Shown in pieces: positions 17,386-24,691 of a stretch of DNA of 64,000 nt (position 1 is its first letter; each line of letters starts with the position of its first letter). The notes under the pieces are model-generated. The model was not told the DNA's origin, searched no databases, and saw nothing but the letters and a program-made list of their open reading frames with translations. Source of the stretch: an uncultured Collinsella sp. (GTDB lineage: Bacteria > Actinomycetota > Coriobacteriia > Coriobacteriales > Coriobacteriaceae). The DNA lies in NCBI GenBank assembly GCA_958408685.1, contig CATYLC010000010.1, positions 1 through 64,000 of the forward strand, written 5' to 3'. Both the position numbers and the translations under genes were made by a program.

Positions 17386-17560
17386 GCAAGACGGGAGGCG
17401 ATCCGACTTAACCTTAACGACTCGGGCACGTCGTCCGATCTGCGACGCGAGCATCCCGAGCCAAGAGGAATTACGGTTACTGGTACAGTCGGGGACTTGC
17501 ACCCCGATTCTCCCAAATGCGCAGGATAACCGCGCATTCGTGCGTCTCCGCACCACCATC
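17386..17560 (-). ncRNA. Cobalamin riboswitch (probable)
   Basis: On the minus strand, positions 17514 down to 17471 read GGGAGAATCGG, GGTGCAAGTCC, CCGACTGTACCAG and TAACCGTAA in succession. This matches the conserved cobalamin aptamer core (GGGAA, GGTGcAAaTCC, aCTG.cCCGCaACyGTgA). About 60 nt further, positions 17409-17389 read AAGTCGGATCGCCTCCCGTC, a diverged B12 box (consensus AAGTCaGGAgACCTGCC). Upstream, two short hairpins (GTGCG/CGCAC, ATGCGC/GCGCAT) fit P2/P3. About 140 nt separate the box from the ATG, room for an expression platform with a GC-rich hairpin around 17360. The B12 box is imperfect, so class and ligand (adenosyl- or other cobalamin) are uncertain. Confidence 0.75.
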
Positions 17561-17570
17561 TAGGCCATCG

Positions 17571-17599
17571 ATTATTACTGTCAAAATGGTATCACGCAA
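17571..17599 (-). promoter_or_regulatory. Candidate promoter of the riboswitch transcript
   Basis: On the minus strand TTGCGT (17599-17594), a 17-nt spacer and AATAAT (17576-17571) form a plausible sigma-70 promoter just upstream of the aptamer. A TTGACA at 17584-17579 offers an alternative -35 with a weaker -10. Confidence 0.4.
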
Positions 17600-17625
17600 A
17601 AGGGCCTCGCACGCAGGCGAAGCCC
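17598..17625 (-). terminator. Terminator of the aarF operon
   Basis: On the minus strand GGGCTTCGC, a 6-nt loop and GCGAGGCCC (17625-17617 with 17610-17602, one G-U pair) are followed by TTTT. It separates the aarF transcript from the riboswitch leader and overlaps the -35 of the latter. Confidence 0.75.
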
Positions 17626-17676
17626 AAGGTAAAAGCTATTGTTTGCGATAGGAAAAAGCGGTGACGGCCGCAGCCC

Positions 17677-19440
17677 CTAGTGCTTGCCGCCGTGACTGTT
17701 GAGCCAGATATTGCGGCCCAGCATAAGCGCCAGCACCAGCGCGCTCACGTAGCCCATAAAGCCAATGACCGGGATACCAAACACAACCGGCTCGATGCGC
17801 GCGTAGTACACCACCGACGAACCGATAAACAGACCGGCGATCACAATTGCCATCGACATGCGGTCGATAATCCCACCTAGCTGTCGCAGCGCCTTATCGC
17901 TGCTCATGATCTGCGTGTTCACCTTAAGCTGGCCGCGCGTAAGCATACGCGAAGCCAAGCCCAGATACTCGGCCGCCTCGAGCGAGCCCTTCGCCGCGCG
18001 ATAACTGCTCGCTGCAAAGTCGCGGCTCATCTCGCGCATGCGCGCATAGGTGCTTTTCTCGTTTTTAATATGCGTCTGGATGATCTGGATCATGTTGACG
18101 TTGGGCATGTACTCGGTCAACAGGCCCTCGAGCGTCACCATACCGCGGGCGAACATCGTCACCACGCTCGGCAGCTCAACGTCATTTTTGCGCGCGAGGT
18201 TTAACAGCGAAGTCAAAAACTCGCCGATATCCAGGTCTTTAAGGTCGAGCCCGGCAAAGTCGGCAACAATAAAGTCCAAGTCGGACAAAAAGGCCGAATG
18301 GTCAAGCTCGGCCGAGTCGCCACGCGTCACGGCGAAGCGCATGAGCGAATCCTTGAGCTTGGGCACGTCACCCTCGGCCACGGCGAAAATCATGTCCTTG
18401 ACGATACCGCGATCGTGACTCGACATGCGTCCGACCATGCCCAAGTCGATAAAGTAGACGATGCCGTCCTTGAGAATGATGTTTCCCGCATGCGGGTCGG
18501 CATGGAAAAAGCCGTCATCGAGCACCTGCGTCGAGTAGTCCTCGACAATCGCGGCACCGATCTTTTCCAAGTCATAGCCCTCGGCCACCAAGCGTTCAGG
18601 ATCGGCGATCGAAATGCCGTCGACGTAGTCCATGACCACCACGTGCTCGGTGCACAGGTCCAGATAGGATTTAGGGCACGTCACGCCATGAACGCTCTTA
18701 TGGAACTCGTAGAAGTCGTTGAGGTTTTTGGCCTCGGCCAAAAAGTTGGTCTCCTCGCGAAACGAGGTCCACAGCTCCTCGACTACGCCGTGCAGGTCAA
18801 CGAATTGATCGGTGTTGACGAACTTGGAAACGATACGCACCACCGAGCGGATGATATCGATGTCCTGCGCCATAACCTGCTGCGCACCGGGGCGCTGCAC
18901 CTTGACGGCCACGTCCTCGCCCGTCACCAGACGAGCGCGGTGCACCTGCGCGAGCGATGCGCTACCAAGCGGATTGGGGTCGATCGCATCGAACATCTCC
19001 CCCAGGCGCAGGCCGTATTCCTCTTCCAAGCAGCGGAGCACTACCTCGTACGGCACCGGCTCCACGTCGGAACGCAGACGGCGCAGCTCATCGCAAAAGC
19101 GCTGCGGCAGAATCTCGGACCGGTTGGCCAGAATCTGCCCCATCTTGACGAACATGGGGCCGAGTTCCTCGAGCAGGCGGCGCAAACGAACCGGCGTGAG
19201 GTTATCCCACACGCGGTACTTTTTAACCAGGCGAACAATCTGCCCGATACGCTCGCGGCGACCCGCCGGCGTGAGCTGGTATTCCTCGTCCGGCGCCATC
19301 GCGTCGGGCTCCTCGGGCACCATATCGACAGCGCGCGGCTTCTTGCGAGCGCCCGAGACGGCGGCGTCGACCTCATCGACAACCGCCGCCTCGTCACCCA
19401 AGGGATCTAGATTGTTGTAATCGGTGGTGGAATCTGCCAT
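17677..19440 (-). CDS. AarF/UbiB (ABC1) family protein kinase-like protein
   Basis: Membrane-associated atypical kinase/ATPase of 587 residues. It has the KxGQ motif (FVKMGQILANRSEILP), the nucleotide loop NPLGSASLAQVHRA, VAVKVQRPG with the ATP-binding Lys, the catalytic HADPHAGNI and the metal-binding FIDLGMVGR. Two C-terminal TM helices (about 530-580) anchor it. In Proteobacteria UbiB supports ubiquinone synthesis; in Gram-positives without ubiquinone the role is unknown, perhaps in isoprenoid-lipid or quinone handling. The first 50 residues are an acidic extension. It starts 8 bp after the phasin-like gene, so the pair is co-transcribed. SD is weak, consistent with translational coupling. 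Confidence 0.9.
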   Translation of the reverse strand: MADSTTDYNNLDPLGDEAAVVDEVDAAVSGARKKPRAVDMVPEEPDAMAPDEEYQLTPAGRRERIGQIVRLVKKYRVWDNLTPVRLRRLLEELGPMFVKMGQILANRSEILPQRFCDELRRLRSDVEPVPYEVVLRCLEEEYGLRLGEMFDAIDPNPLGSASLAQVHRARLVTGEDVAVKVQRPGAQQVMAQDIDIIRSVVRIVSKFVNTDQFVDLHGVVEELWTSFREETNFLAEAKNLNDFYEFHKSVHGVTCPKSYLDLCTEHVVVMDYVDGISIADPERLVAEGYDLEKIGAAIVEDYSTQVLDDGFFHADPHAGNIILKDGIVYFIDLGMVGRMSSHDRGIVKDMIFAVAEGDVPKLKDSLMRFAVTRGDSAELDHSAFLSDLDFIVADFAGLDLKDLDIGEFLTSLLNLARKNDVELPSVVTMFARGMVTLEGLLTEYMPNVNMIQIIQTHIKNEKSTYARMREMSRDFAASSYRAAKGSLEAAEYLGLASRMLTRGQLKVNTQIMSSDKALRQLGGIIDRMSMAIVIAGLFIGSSVVYYARIEPVVFGIPVIGFMGYVSALVLALMLGRNIWLNSHGGKH

Positions 19441-19448
19441 CTGCGCTG

Positions 19449-19865
19449 CTACTCGGCCTCTTCGGTATCCTTCGCATCGTCGGGCTCAACGGACTCGACG
19501 GGCACCGAGGTCACGTTGTCCTCGACCGAATCGACGATGTCGCGCACATGGGCCAGGAAGGCCGTGCGCTCGGGGGCGGTCATGACGCGGACCCGGGCAA
19601 GGATGAGCTCGTCAAGCACGCGCTGGGCCGCGGTCTCGCCCTGCATGCCCAAGCGCTCGGTCAGGTCGGAGATGGTGCCGCCGGCCTGCTCGAACATGTC
19701 GGACACGCTGCGGGCGATATCGGGGGTGGCGGTGTCCTTGCGGACCTGCTCGCCTTTGGTGTTAAGGTCGTCGAGGACCTTCTTGCCGCCTTCGACAGCA
19801 ACGGCGGCAGCGCCAAAGCCCACGTTAATGGCGCCGTTAACAAGCTGATCGAGTTTCATAACCAT
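19449..19865 (-). CDS. Phasin-like / UbiB-associated helical protein
   Basis: Mostly helical protein of 138 residues with an acidic C-terminus. LVNGAINVGFGAAAVAVEGGKKVLDDL at the N-terminus is amphipathic (long stretch described by its key residues only: alternating Ala/Val/Gly then Lys-Lys). The arrangement resembles phasin-family proteins that pair with AarF kinases in other bacteria. It lacks a signal peptide. The ATG at 19865 is preferred because GGAG lies 6 nt upstream. It is encoded 8 bp upstream of aarF, suggesting that it acts as partner or membrane adaptor of the kinase. Function is not known; a PHA-granule role is not supported by neighbours. Confidence 0.55.
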   Translation of the reverse strand: MVMKLDQLVNGAINVGFGAAAVAVEGGKKVLDDLNTKGEQVRKDTATPDIARSVSDMFEQAGGTISDLTERLGMQGETAAQRVLDELILARVRVMTAPERTAFLAHVRDIVDSVEDNVTSVPVESVEPDDAKDTEEAE

Positions 19866-19964
19866 GGTTGTCTCCAATCACAAACAACTGCATTGGCGTT
19901 CTTGTACCCAAGATCGAGCGAAAGCGACAAAGCGTTTTAGCGCTATTCGATCGACGGGAAATCC

Positions 19965-21488
19965 CTACCTCACGTTGTCGTTCATCGCGAAAGAGTTCTT
20001 CATGGCGCAGCTCGTGGTGTAGAGCACCTTGCCCAGTAGAGCATCGGTCTCCACGCGAACACGCTCGGCAAAGGCCTCGTTGGCGCGCGCAAGCTCGGCA
20101 GGCACCTCGGCCTCGGGCAGCGCGGCTACGGCAGCGTCGACGTCATGGATCTGCTTGTGGCCCATGCCACCGACCTTCTCCTGGTAGTCCTCCACAGCGC
20201 GGCCGCACTCATGGAAACGGACGTCAGCCAGGGCGCCGATCAGGCGGTTGGCCCAGTAGAAGTTTTCGGACGTCACGCGAGCCTGCGTGTCGGCATAGTA
20301 CTCGGGCATGGTCTCGACGTTGGCGTACAGCGGGACCAGCGCGTTAAACGAGTTGGAGCCAAAGGCCATCCACTGCACGGCGCGATACGCCGGCTGCGCA
20401 TAGGGGCGCAGCTGCAACACGGCGAGCTGGCTGTTGCGGTTGATGCCGATGGGGCGATAGGCGCCGCGCGTGGCGGGCGTGCCCTTACTGCCGTAGCAGT
20501 CGTACTCCGTGCCCTGGTAGTGGCTCGAGAGTACGTACTTAATGTCCTCGATGGTCACCTTGCGCTCGGGCACACGGCTCCAGGGGATGTCGTCGCTCTC
20601 GGGCGTGTAGTCGGCGTCGGGGCCGTCCCACACATCGCTGGGGTTGAGGCAGCGCTGCATGTACCAGGCGCGCGGCGTGTTGTAGACATGGTCGCTGTCG
20701 CTGTGCGAGCCAAAGGCCTCGCGCGGGTTAAAGACCGCAGCCGGTCCGTCGCCATCGACGCCCAGCGTCAGGTCCAGATGCCACTCGGCCATCCAGGCGC
20801 GCAGGTCGGCAGAGCACATGTGGTCGGCCTGGGCGCCCTCAGCGTCATCCAGGTCAAAGCTGTCGATACCCAGTTGGTTGGGCATGGTCACATAGGCGTC
20901 GTCGGGCACGCGCTTGGCGATCCAGTGGTGGCCGCCGATGGTCTCGAGCCACCAGATCTCGTCCACGTCGCTAAAGGCGATGCCGTTGTTCTCGTAGGTG
21001 CCGTAGCGCTCGAGCAGGTCGCCCAGGATACGAACGCCGTCGCGGGCGGACTTGGCATACGGCAGGACCAGGGTCACCATGTCCTCCTCGCCCAGGCCAC
21101 CAGGCTGCGCCGGCACATAGCCGTCCTCACCCTCGTTGCCCTTGGCGGGCACGTAGTCCACGAGCGGATCGGCGCCGCGAACGCGCTCGTTGGTGGTGAG
21201 CGTCTCGGTTGCGGACATGCCAACATTGAGCTCGTTGAAGCCCGCCTCAGCCCAAATGCCGTGACCGGGAATAACATCGGGAACGCTCGTGTAGCGCATG
21301 GGATTATCGGGCAGTTCAACGGTCAGGCGACTCAGGACGCTCGTGTAGACGCGCGGCTGCTCGTCGGGATGCACTACGCGCATGTGCTTGGGCTCAAACA
21401 CCCCGTTGGACGAGTCCTCGTTACGCGCGACCAGGGTCGACCCGTCGTAGCTCGCTTTCTTACCAACCAAAATCGTTGTGCACGGCAT
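19965..21488 (-). CDS. C69 family dipeptidase (PepD-like)
   Basis: Ntn-hydrolase of 507 residues that cleaves dipeptides. The mature N-terminus is expected at the catalytic Cys3 in MPCTTILVG, followed by the family motif DGSTLVARNED. Further landmarks are a GYNELNV-like GFNELNVGMSATET and the active-site region WWLETIGGHHWIAKRVPDD. The ATG at 21488 is selected because AGGAGG lies 6 nt upstream and because it places Cys at position 3; an ATG two codons earlier overlaps the SD. There is no signal peptide, so it is probably cytoplasmic. It is a single gene, with the MITE-like element just upstream of its promoter region. Confidence 0.9.
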   Translation of the reverse strand: MPCTTILVGKKASYDGSTLVARNEDSSNGVFEPKHMRVVHPDEQPRVYTSVLSRLTVELPDNPMRYTSVPDVIPGHGIWAEAGFNELNVGMSATETLTTNERVRGADPLVDYVPAKGNEGEDGYVPAQPGGLGEEDMVTLVLPYAKSARDGVRILGDLLERYGTYENNGIAFSDVDEIWWLETIGGHHWIAKRVPDDAYVTMPNQLGIDSFDLDDAEGAQADHMCSADLRAWMAEWHLDLTLGVDGDGPAAVFNPREAFGSHSDSDHVYNTPRAWYMQRCLNPSDVWDGPDADYTPESDDIPWSRVPERKVTIEDIKYVLSSHYQGTEYDCYGSKGTPATRGAYRPIGINRNSQLAVLQLRPYAQPAYRAVQWMAFGSNSFNALVPLYANVETMPEYYADTQARVTSENFYWANRLIGALADVRFHECGRAVEDYQEKVGGMGHKQIHDVDAAVAALPEAEVPAELARANEAFAERVRVETDALLGKVLYTTSCAMKNSFAMNDNVR

Positions 21489-21570
21489 GCGCATCCTCCT
21501 TGAGCGAAGAAATCAAACGATAACAGTGTATCGCTTCGGCGCAGAAAGGGCGAAACCACGGCGCTGGCAA

Positions 21571-21809
21571 CCCCTGTGGTCAAAAAATGCCAAATATGAG
21601 TACTGTCACTAATTTAGTAACAGCAATTTTGCTACGCATGGGTGTCGAAAGTCTACATTTGTTCATAAATTAGATAATGTACTTCCCCATAGGTCCAATA
21701 AAATAGGCTCTCTATCGATAATAAATATCGTTAGAGAGCCAAATTAACCTAAAATATATGTGACTATCTTGGCAACAGTACTCATATTTGGCATTTTTTG
21801 TCCACGGGG
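21571..21809. mobile_element. MITE-like element, 239 bp, with long terminal inverted repeats
   Basis: Two arms, 21581-21606 and 21775-21800, are perfect 26-bp inverted repeats (left arm begins CAAAAAATGCC and ends GAGTACTGT). Similarity continues outward for about nine bases (CCCCTGTGG against CCCCGTGG). The interior is very A+T-rich in a GC-rich region, codes for nothing and holds a 35-nt hairpin (21706-21740). No transposase and no obvious target-site duplication were seen. The size and structure fit a miniature inverted-repeat element mobilised in trans. Confidence 0.6.
21706..21740. repeat. Internal hairpin of the MITE-like element
   Basis: GGCTCTCTA / TAGAGAGCC (21706-21714, 21732-21740) form a perfect 9-bp stem, with an inner CGAT/ATCG stem (21716-21719, 21727-21730). 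It may be a structural feature of the element. Confidence 0.6.
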
Positions 21810-21842
21810 TATAGAACTAACCCCTCAAACAGCCCAAAACGC

Positions 21843-22697
21843 CTATTTCGATGCGCGCTCGGCCGCTTCGATCACGTGTTTGGCGAGAATCGCCGTTGTC
21901 ACGGCGCCCACGCCGCCCGGCACGGGGGTGATGGCACCAACAACCGGCTCCGCGGCAACAAAATCGACGTCACCCACCAGCTTGCCAGCGTCCTCATCCC
22001 AGTTAATGCCCACATCAATGATCGTCTGGTCCTCGCGAACGGCATCCACGCCAATCGTACGCGCGCGTCCAACGGCCGCAACCACAATGTCGGCAGCACG
22101 GCACTCGGCAGCAAGGTCGCGCGTATGCGTATGGCACGTCGTCACGGTGGCATTGCGAGCCGTAAGCATGGCGGCAACGGGGCGGCCAATCACCAGCGAC
22201 CGACCAACGACCGCGACCTTAGCCCCATCCAGCTCAACGTCGTAATGATCCAGCAAAGCAAGCACGGCTTCGGCTGTGCAGGGGGCAAAACCCTCGCCGC
22301 GCCCCGAAAGCGTGGTGAGCAGCGAAGCCGGCGTCATGGAGTCAACGTCCTTGGCGGGATCGAGCGCTGCGGCGACGGCGTTCTCGTCAAGGCCGGCGGG
22401 CAGCGGGCGGAACATTAGGCAGCCATGAACAGCCGAATCGGTATTGATGTCCTCGATGGCCGTCAACAGCTCGTCCTGCGAAACATCGGCAGAAAGCAAA
22501 ACGCGACGAGCCTCAATCCCCACTTTTTCGCAGCGCTTGAGCGCACCGCGCTCGTAGGACAGGTCGCCCTCGCGTTCACCTACACGCACGATAGCCAACG
22601 TCGGCACAACGCCGCGCCCGCGCAAAGCCGTGCAGCGAGCAGCAAGTTCCTCAGTCAAAGCGCGAGCAACGGGAGCACCCTTCAGCAGTTCAGCCAT
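21843..22697 (-). CDS. folD: FolD-type methylene-THF dehydrogenase lacking cyclohydrolase residues
   Basis: NADP-dependent methylenetetrahydrofolate dehydrogenase family member, 284 residues. The Rossmann part has VAVVGRSLVIGRP, IIDVGIN and ITPVPGGVG, as in FolD. In the N-terminal active site the usual YVxxKxK reads YERGALK: Tyr48 and Lys54 stay, but the catalytic Lys is Ala52. The usual VQLPLP reads MFRPLP, so the partner Gln is Phe96. The folate-binding Asp119 (KDVDS) stays. Known mutants of the human Lys56/Gln100 pair lose cyclohydrolase but can keep dehydrogenase. The ATG at 22697 follows the stop of fchA by 2 bp with an SD inside that gene, so the two are translationally coupled. Confidence 0.9.
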   Translation of the reverse strand: MAELLKGAPVARALTEELAARCTALRGRGVVPTLAIVRVGEREGDLSYERGALKRCEKVGIEARRVLLSADVSQDELLTAIEDINTDSAVHGCLMFRPLPAGLDENAVAAALDPAKDVDSMTPASLLTTLSGRGEGFAPCTAEAVLALLDHYDVELDGAKVAVVGRSLVIGRPVAAMLTARNATVTTCHTHTRDLAAECRAADIVVAAVGRARTIGVDAVREDQTIIDVGINWDEDAGKLVGDVDFVAAEPVVGAITPVPGGVGAVTTAILAKHVIEAAERASK

Positions 22698-22699
22698 GG

Positions 22700-23332
22700 C
22701 TATCCTCTCTTCCTTGCAGCGTCGGAGGCGCGACGCGCCAGCGCATCGGCGCGCGGCAACCATGTGTCGAGCAACTCATCACACGCCGTCTCAAGCTCCT
22801 CAGCACGAGCGCGATCCTTCATAGACGTGGTGTTCGCAAAGAGCGTCAAACTCGCGCCCTGCATAGCAGCACGGCAGAACACGGCGCCGCACGCCACATC
22901 GGACAGCAGCTGACGCGAGCCCTTGTCGGCCATGTCCTCGAGCAGCGCCAGCGCACGCCCACAGGCATCCATAATGCGATACGGCGGCATAGCGGCCACA
23001 TGCAGCGCATCCTGAATCGCGGTCGCTCGAGCCGGATCGTCACGCGGAATACCGTACGCCGCGGACACCTGCCCGTAGGCACGAACGTCCTCGGCAACCA
23101 ACTCGACAAGCTCCTGGGACAGCTCATCAGCCTGAGCAAACGCGCGCGCCAGGTCATCCGCACGATCAGCAAGCGCGGGATTGGTCGCACCGTAGCGGGC
23201 AACCATTCCGCACAGCGAGGCGCCCAGCGCGCCCACAAAGGCGCTCGCGCTGCCACCACCGGGAACCGGCTCGCGAGCAGCCAGCGCTTGGGCAAACTCT
23301 CGACAGGTTTTATCCATCATCTCTTGGCTCAT
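22700..23332 (-). CDS. fchA: Methenyl-THF cyclohydrolase / formiminotransferase-cyclodeaminase family (FchA)
   Basis: Small helical enzyme of 210 residues in the cyclodeaminase/cyclohydrolase family. The diagnostic EPVPGGGSASA lies near residue 24-34, followed by an Ala-rich helical bundle. In acetogens and Methylobacterium-type pathways stand-alone members convert methenyl-THF and formyl-THF, and in histidine degraders they deaminate formimino-THF. The ATG at 23332 is preferred because GAAGGTG lies 7 nt upstream. It is 2 bp from folD, whose own cyclohydrolase residues are missing, so a cyclohydrolase role here is likely. No histidine-degradation gene is nearby. Confidence 0.85.
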   Translation of the reverse strand: MSQEMMDKTCREFAQALAAREPVPGGGSASAFVGALGASLCGMVARYGATNPALADRADDLARAFAQADELSQELVELVAEDVRAYGQVSAAYGIPRDDPARATAIQDALHVAAMPPYRIMDACGRALALLEDMADKGSRQLLSDVACGAVFCRAAMQGASLTLFANTTSMKDRARAEELETACDELLDTWLPRADALARRASDAARKRG

Positions 23333-23792
23333 ACGCACGCACCTTCAAGTCATATACATCGGTCGGGTGGCAACCGCCGACCGACCGCATCAATCACATA
23401 ATGGTGCTAAGTCTAGCCCATAAGTACATGAGCGTCAGCGCACCTGGCCATCGCGGATTTCTATGACGAACGATAGGCGTCGGCACCGCAAACATGGGAC
23501 ACATGGCCCACCTTTCGAGACTTCCGGACGTCAAAAACTGAGGCATATCTATAAACAAGGAACCTGTTGGGGCAACGCCCGCGTACACGCGACCCTTTAA
23601 AACAACGGGCACCTCACCCCGGGGAGAGCCGACAGCATCGGCCCTCCCCTCTTTTGAACCCGCGCATATTGCCACTTAACGGCGCAAATCCGGCCCTCAG
23701 AATGGGACACATGGCCCACCCGAAGGAGCCGTCCACGCGTACAGTAAAGGCAGGTAATCCATGAGCGGTTACAGATCGAGGAGGACACGACC
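23333..23792. other. 460-bp intergenic region with 19-bp direct repeats and an unassigned terminator
   Basis: No convincing gene is visible. A 19-bp sequence (ATGGGACACATGGCCCACC) occurs twice, at 23494-23512 and 23702-23720. An 11-bp stem with one mismatch (23622-23632 with 23638-23648) followed by CTCTTTT is a plus-strand terminator with no plus-strand gene before it. It resembles the terminator at 24458. A minus-strand frame of 93 codons spans 23394-23675 but has no SD and odd composition. The lipoprotein promoter should lie near 23700-23780. Confidence 0.5.
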
Positions 23793-24386
23793 ATGAAAAA
23801 GAAGGCCTTTGCGATTCTCACCCTCTGCATCAGTCTCTTTGCCGCAGTTGCCTTGGTGGGTTGCGGTGGCAGCGACGGCGCTACCGGCAGCAGTGGTGGC
23901 GGTGGAGCGGAAAAGCCAGCCGTGGATATGAGGACTGACTTCATTTGGTTTAAAGTCGAGGTCCCCGAGGGCGTCGAGATCACCGACGTCGCAGGCGACA
24001 CCGCCGACAGGGCCCAGTTTAAGTTCACCGAGAGCGAGCACGCCAGCGATCGCTTCATCCCCGTCTTCGATCCTGACAAGAACGCCGATGAACTGTTCGA
24101 CTACGAGGCAAAGTGGAAGGCCAACTCCGGATGGACCGAGAGCGATCCCGTTAAGTACAACGGCAAGACCTGGCGCAGTGCCTACTTCACGCACTCGGGC
24201 GGCGTAACGACCGAATACTTCACCGACGTTGACGGGGGCAGTGTGTATGTGCGTATCGACAACGTCGAGGAGCACAAGGACGCCGTCGAGACCATGATGA
24301 AGTCTCTGGAATTTGCCGACGACATCGCCGAGGCCAAGACCGAAGCCATGGACGTCAAGCTCGACGATATCGAGATCAAGCGCTAA
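23793..24386 (+). CDS. Putative lipoprotein, 197 aa
   Basis: Secreted lipoprotein of unknown function. Residues 1-23 form a signal peptide with the lipobox LVGC and lipidated Cys24, followed by a Gly/Ser linker. The rest (about 45-197) is a soluble acidic domain of alternating strands and helices ending in VKLDDIEIKR; it is not recognised. GGAGGA lies about 8 nt before the ATG. It is a single gene with its own terminator at 24458. Extracellular, membrane-tethered location is well supported. Confidence 0.8.
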   Translation: MKKKAFAILTLCISLFAAVALVGCGGSDGATGSSGGGGAEKPAVDMRTDFIWFKVEVPEGVEITDVAGDTADRAQFKFTESEHASDRFIPVFDPDKNADELFDYEAKWKANSGWTESDPVKYNGKTWRSAYFTHSGGVTTEYFTDVDGGSVYVRIDNVEEHKDAVETMMKSLEFADDIAEAKTEAMDVKLDDIEIKR

Positions 24387-24457
24387 GCGACTGGCGAGCG
24401 CAACGGAAAACACGGTCGCAGTGCAAACAAGCGACGGTACCCCAGCGCTTCGTACCC

Positions 24458-24490
24458 AGGGAGGGCCGGTAAACCGACCCTCCCTTTCTT
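24458..24490 (+). terminator. Terminator of the lipoprotein gene
   Basis: 13-bp stem with one mismatch (24458-24470 with 24473-24485) and a T-rich tail (CCCTTTCTT). Located 72 bp after the stop. Confidence 0.8.
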
Positions 24491-24691
24491 ATGCCTGTAG
24501 CCGACGAACGCGAGGATGCCGGACGTCGGAACCGCCCCAAATGTGGCAACAGTACGAAAACGGCAAACGCCCCAACACGTCCGCCCGCCGATTTATTGTG
24601 CCGCGCAGGCAATTAAACCAGCATCTTTAAACATCTGAGCAGTATAGTGACCAAAACTATCGCATAACCGCACTCTACGAATGGAGAAGTT

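Noticed and set aside
17471..17514. GGGGTGCAAGTCCCC considered as a tRNA T-arm
   Set aside because: No anticodon arm, D-arm or acceptor stem around it; the context matches the cobalamin aptamer core better.
13010..17563. Long plus-strand frames (824 and 684 codons) opposite the DUF4430 operon
   Set aside because: Arg/Leu/Gly-rich antisense translations without SD; the minus strand has signal peptide, domains and riboswitch.
23394..23675. 93-codon minus-strand frame between fchA and the lipoprotein
   Set aside because: No SD, no recognisable fold, and it runs through the direct repeat and the terminator; not reported as a gene.
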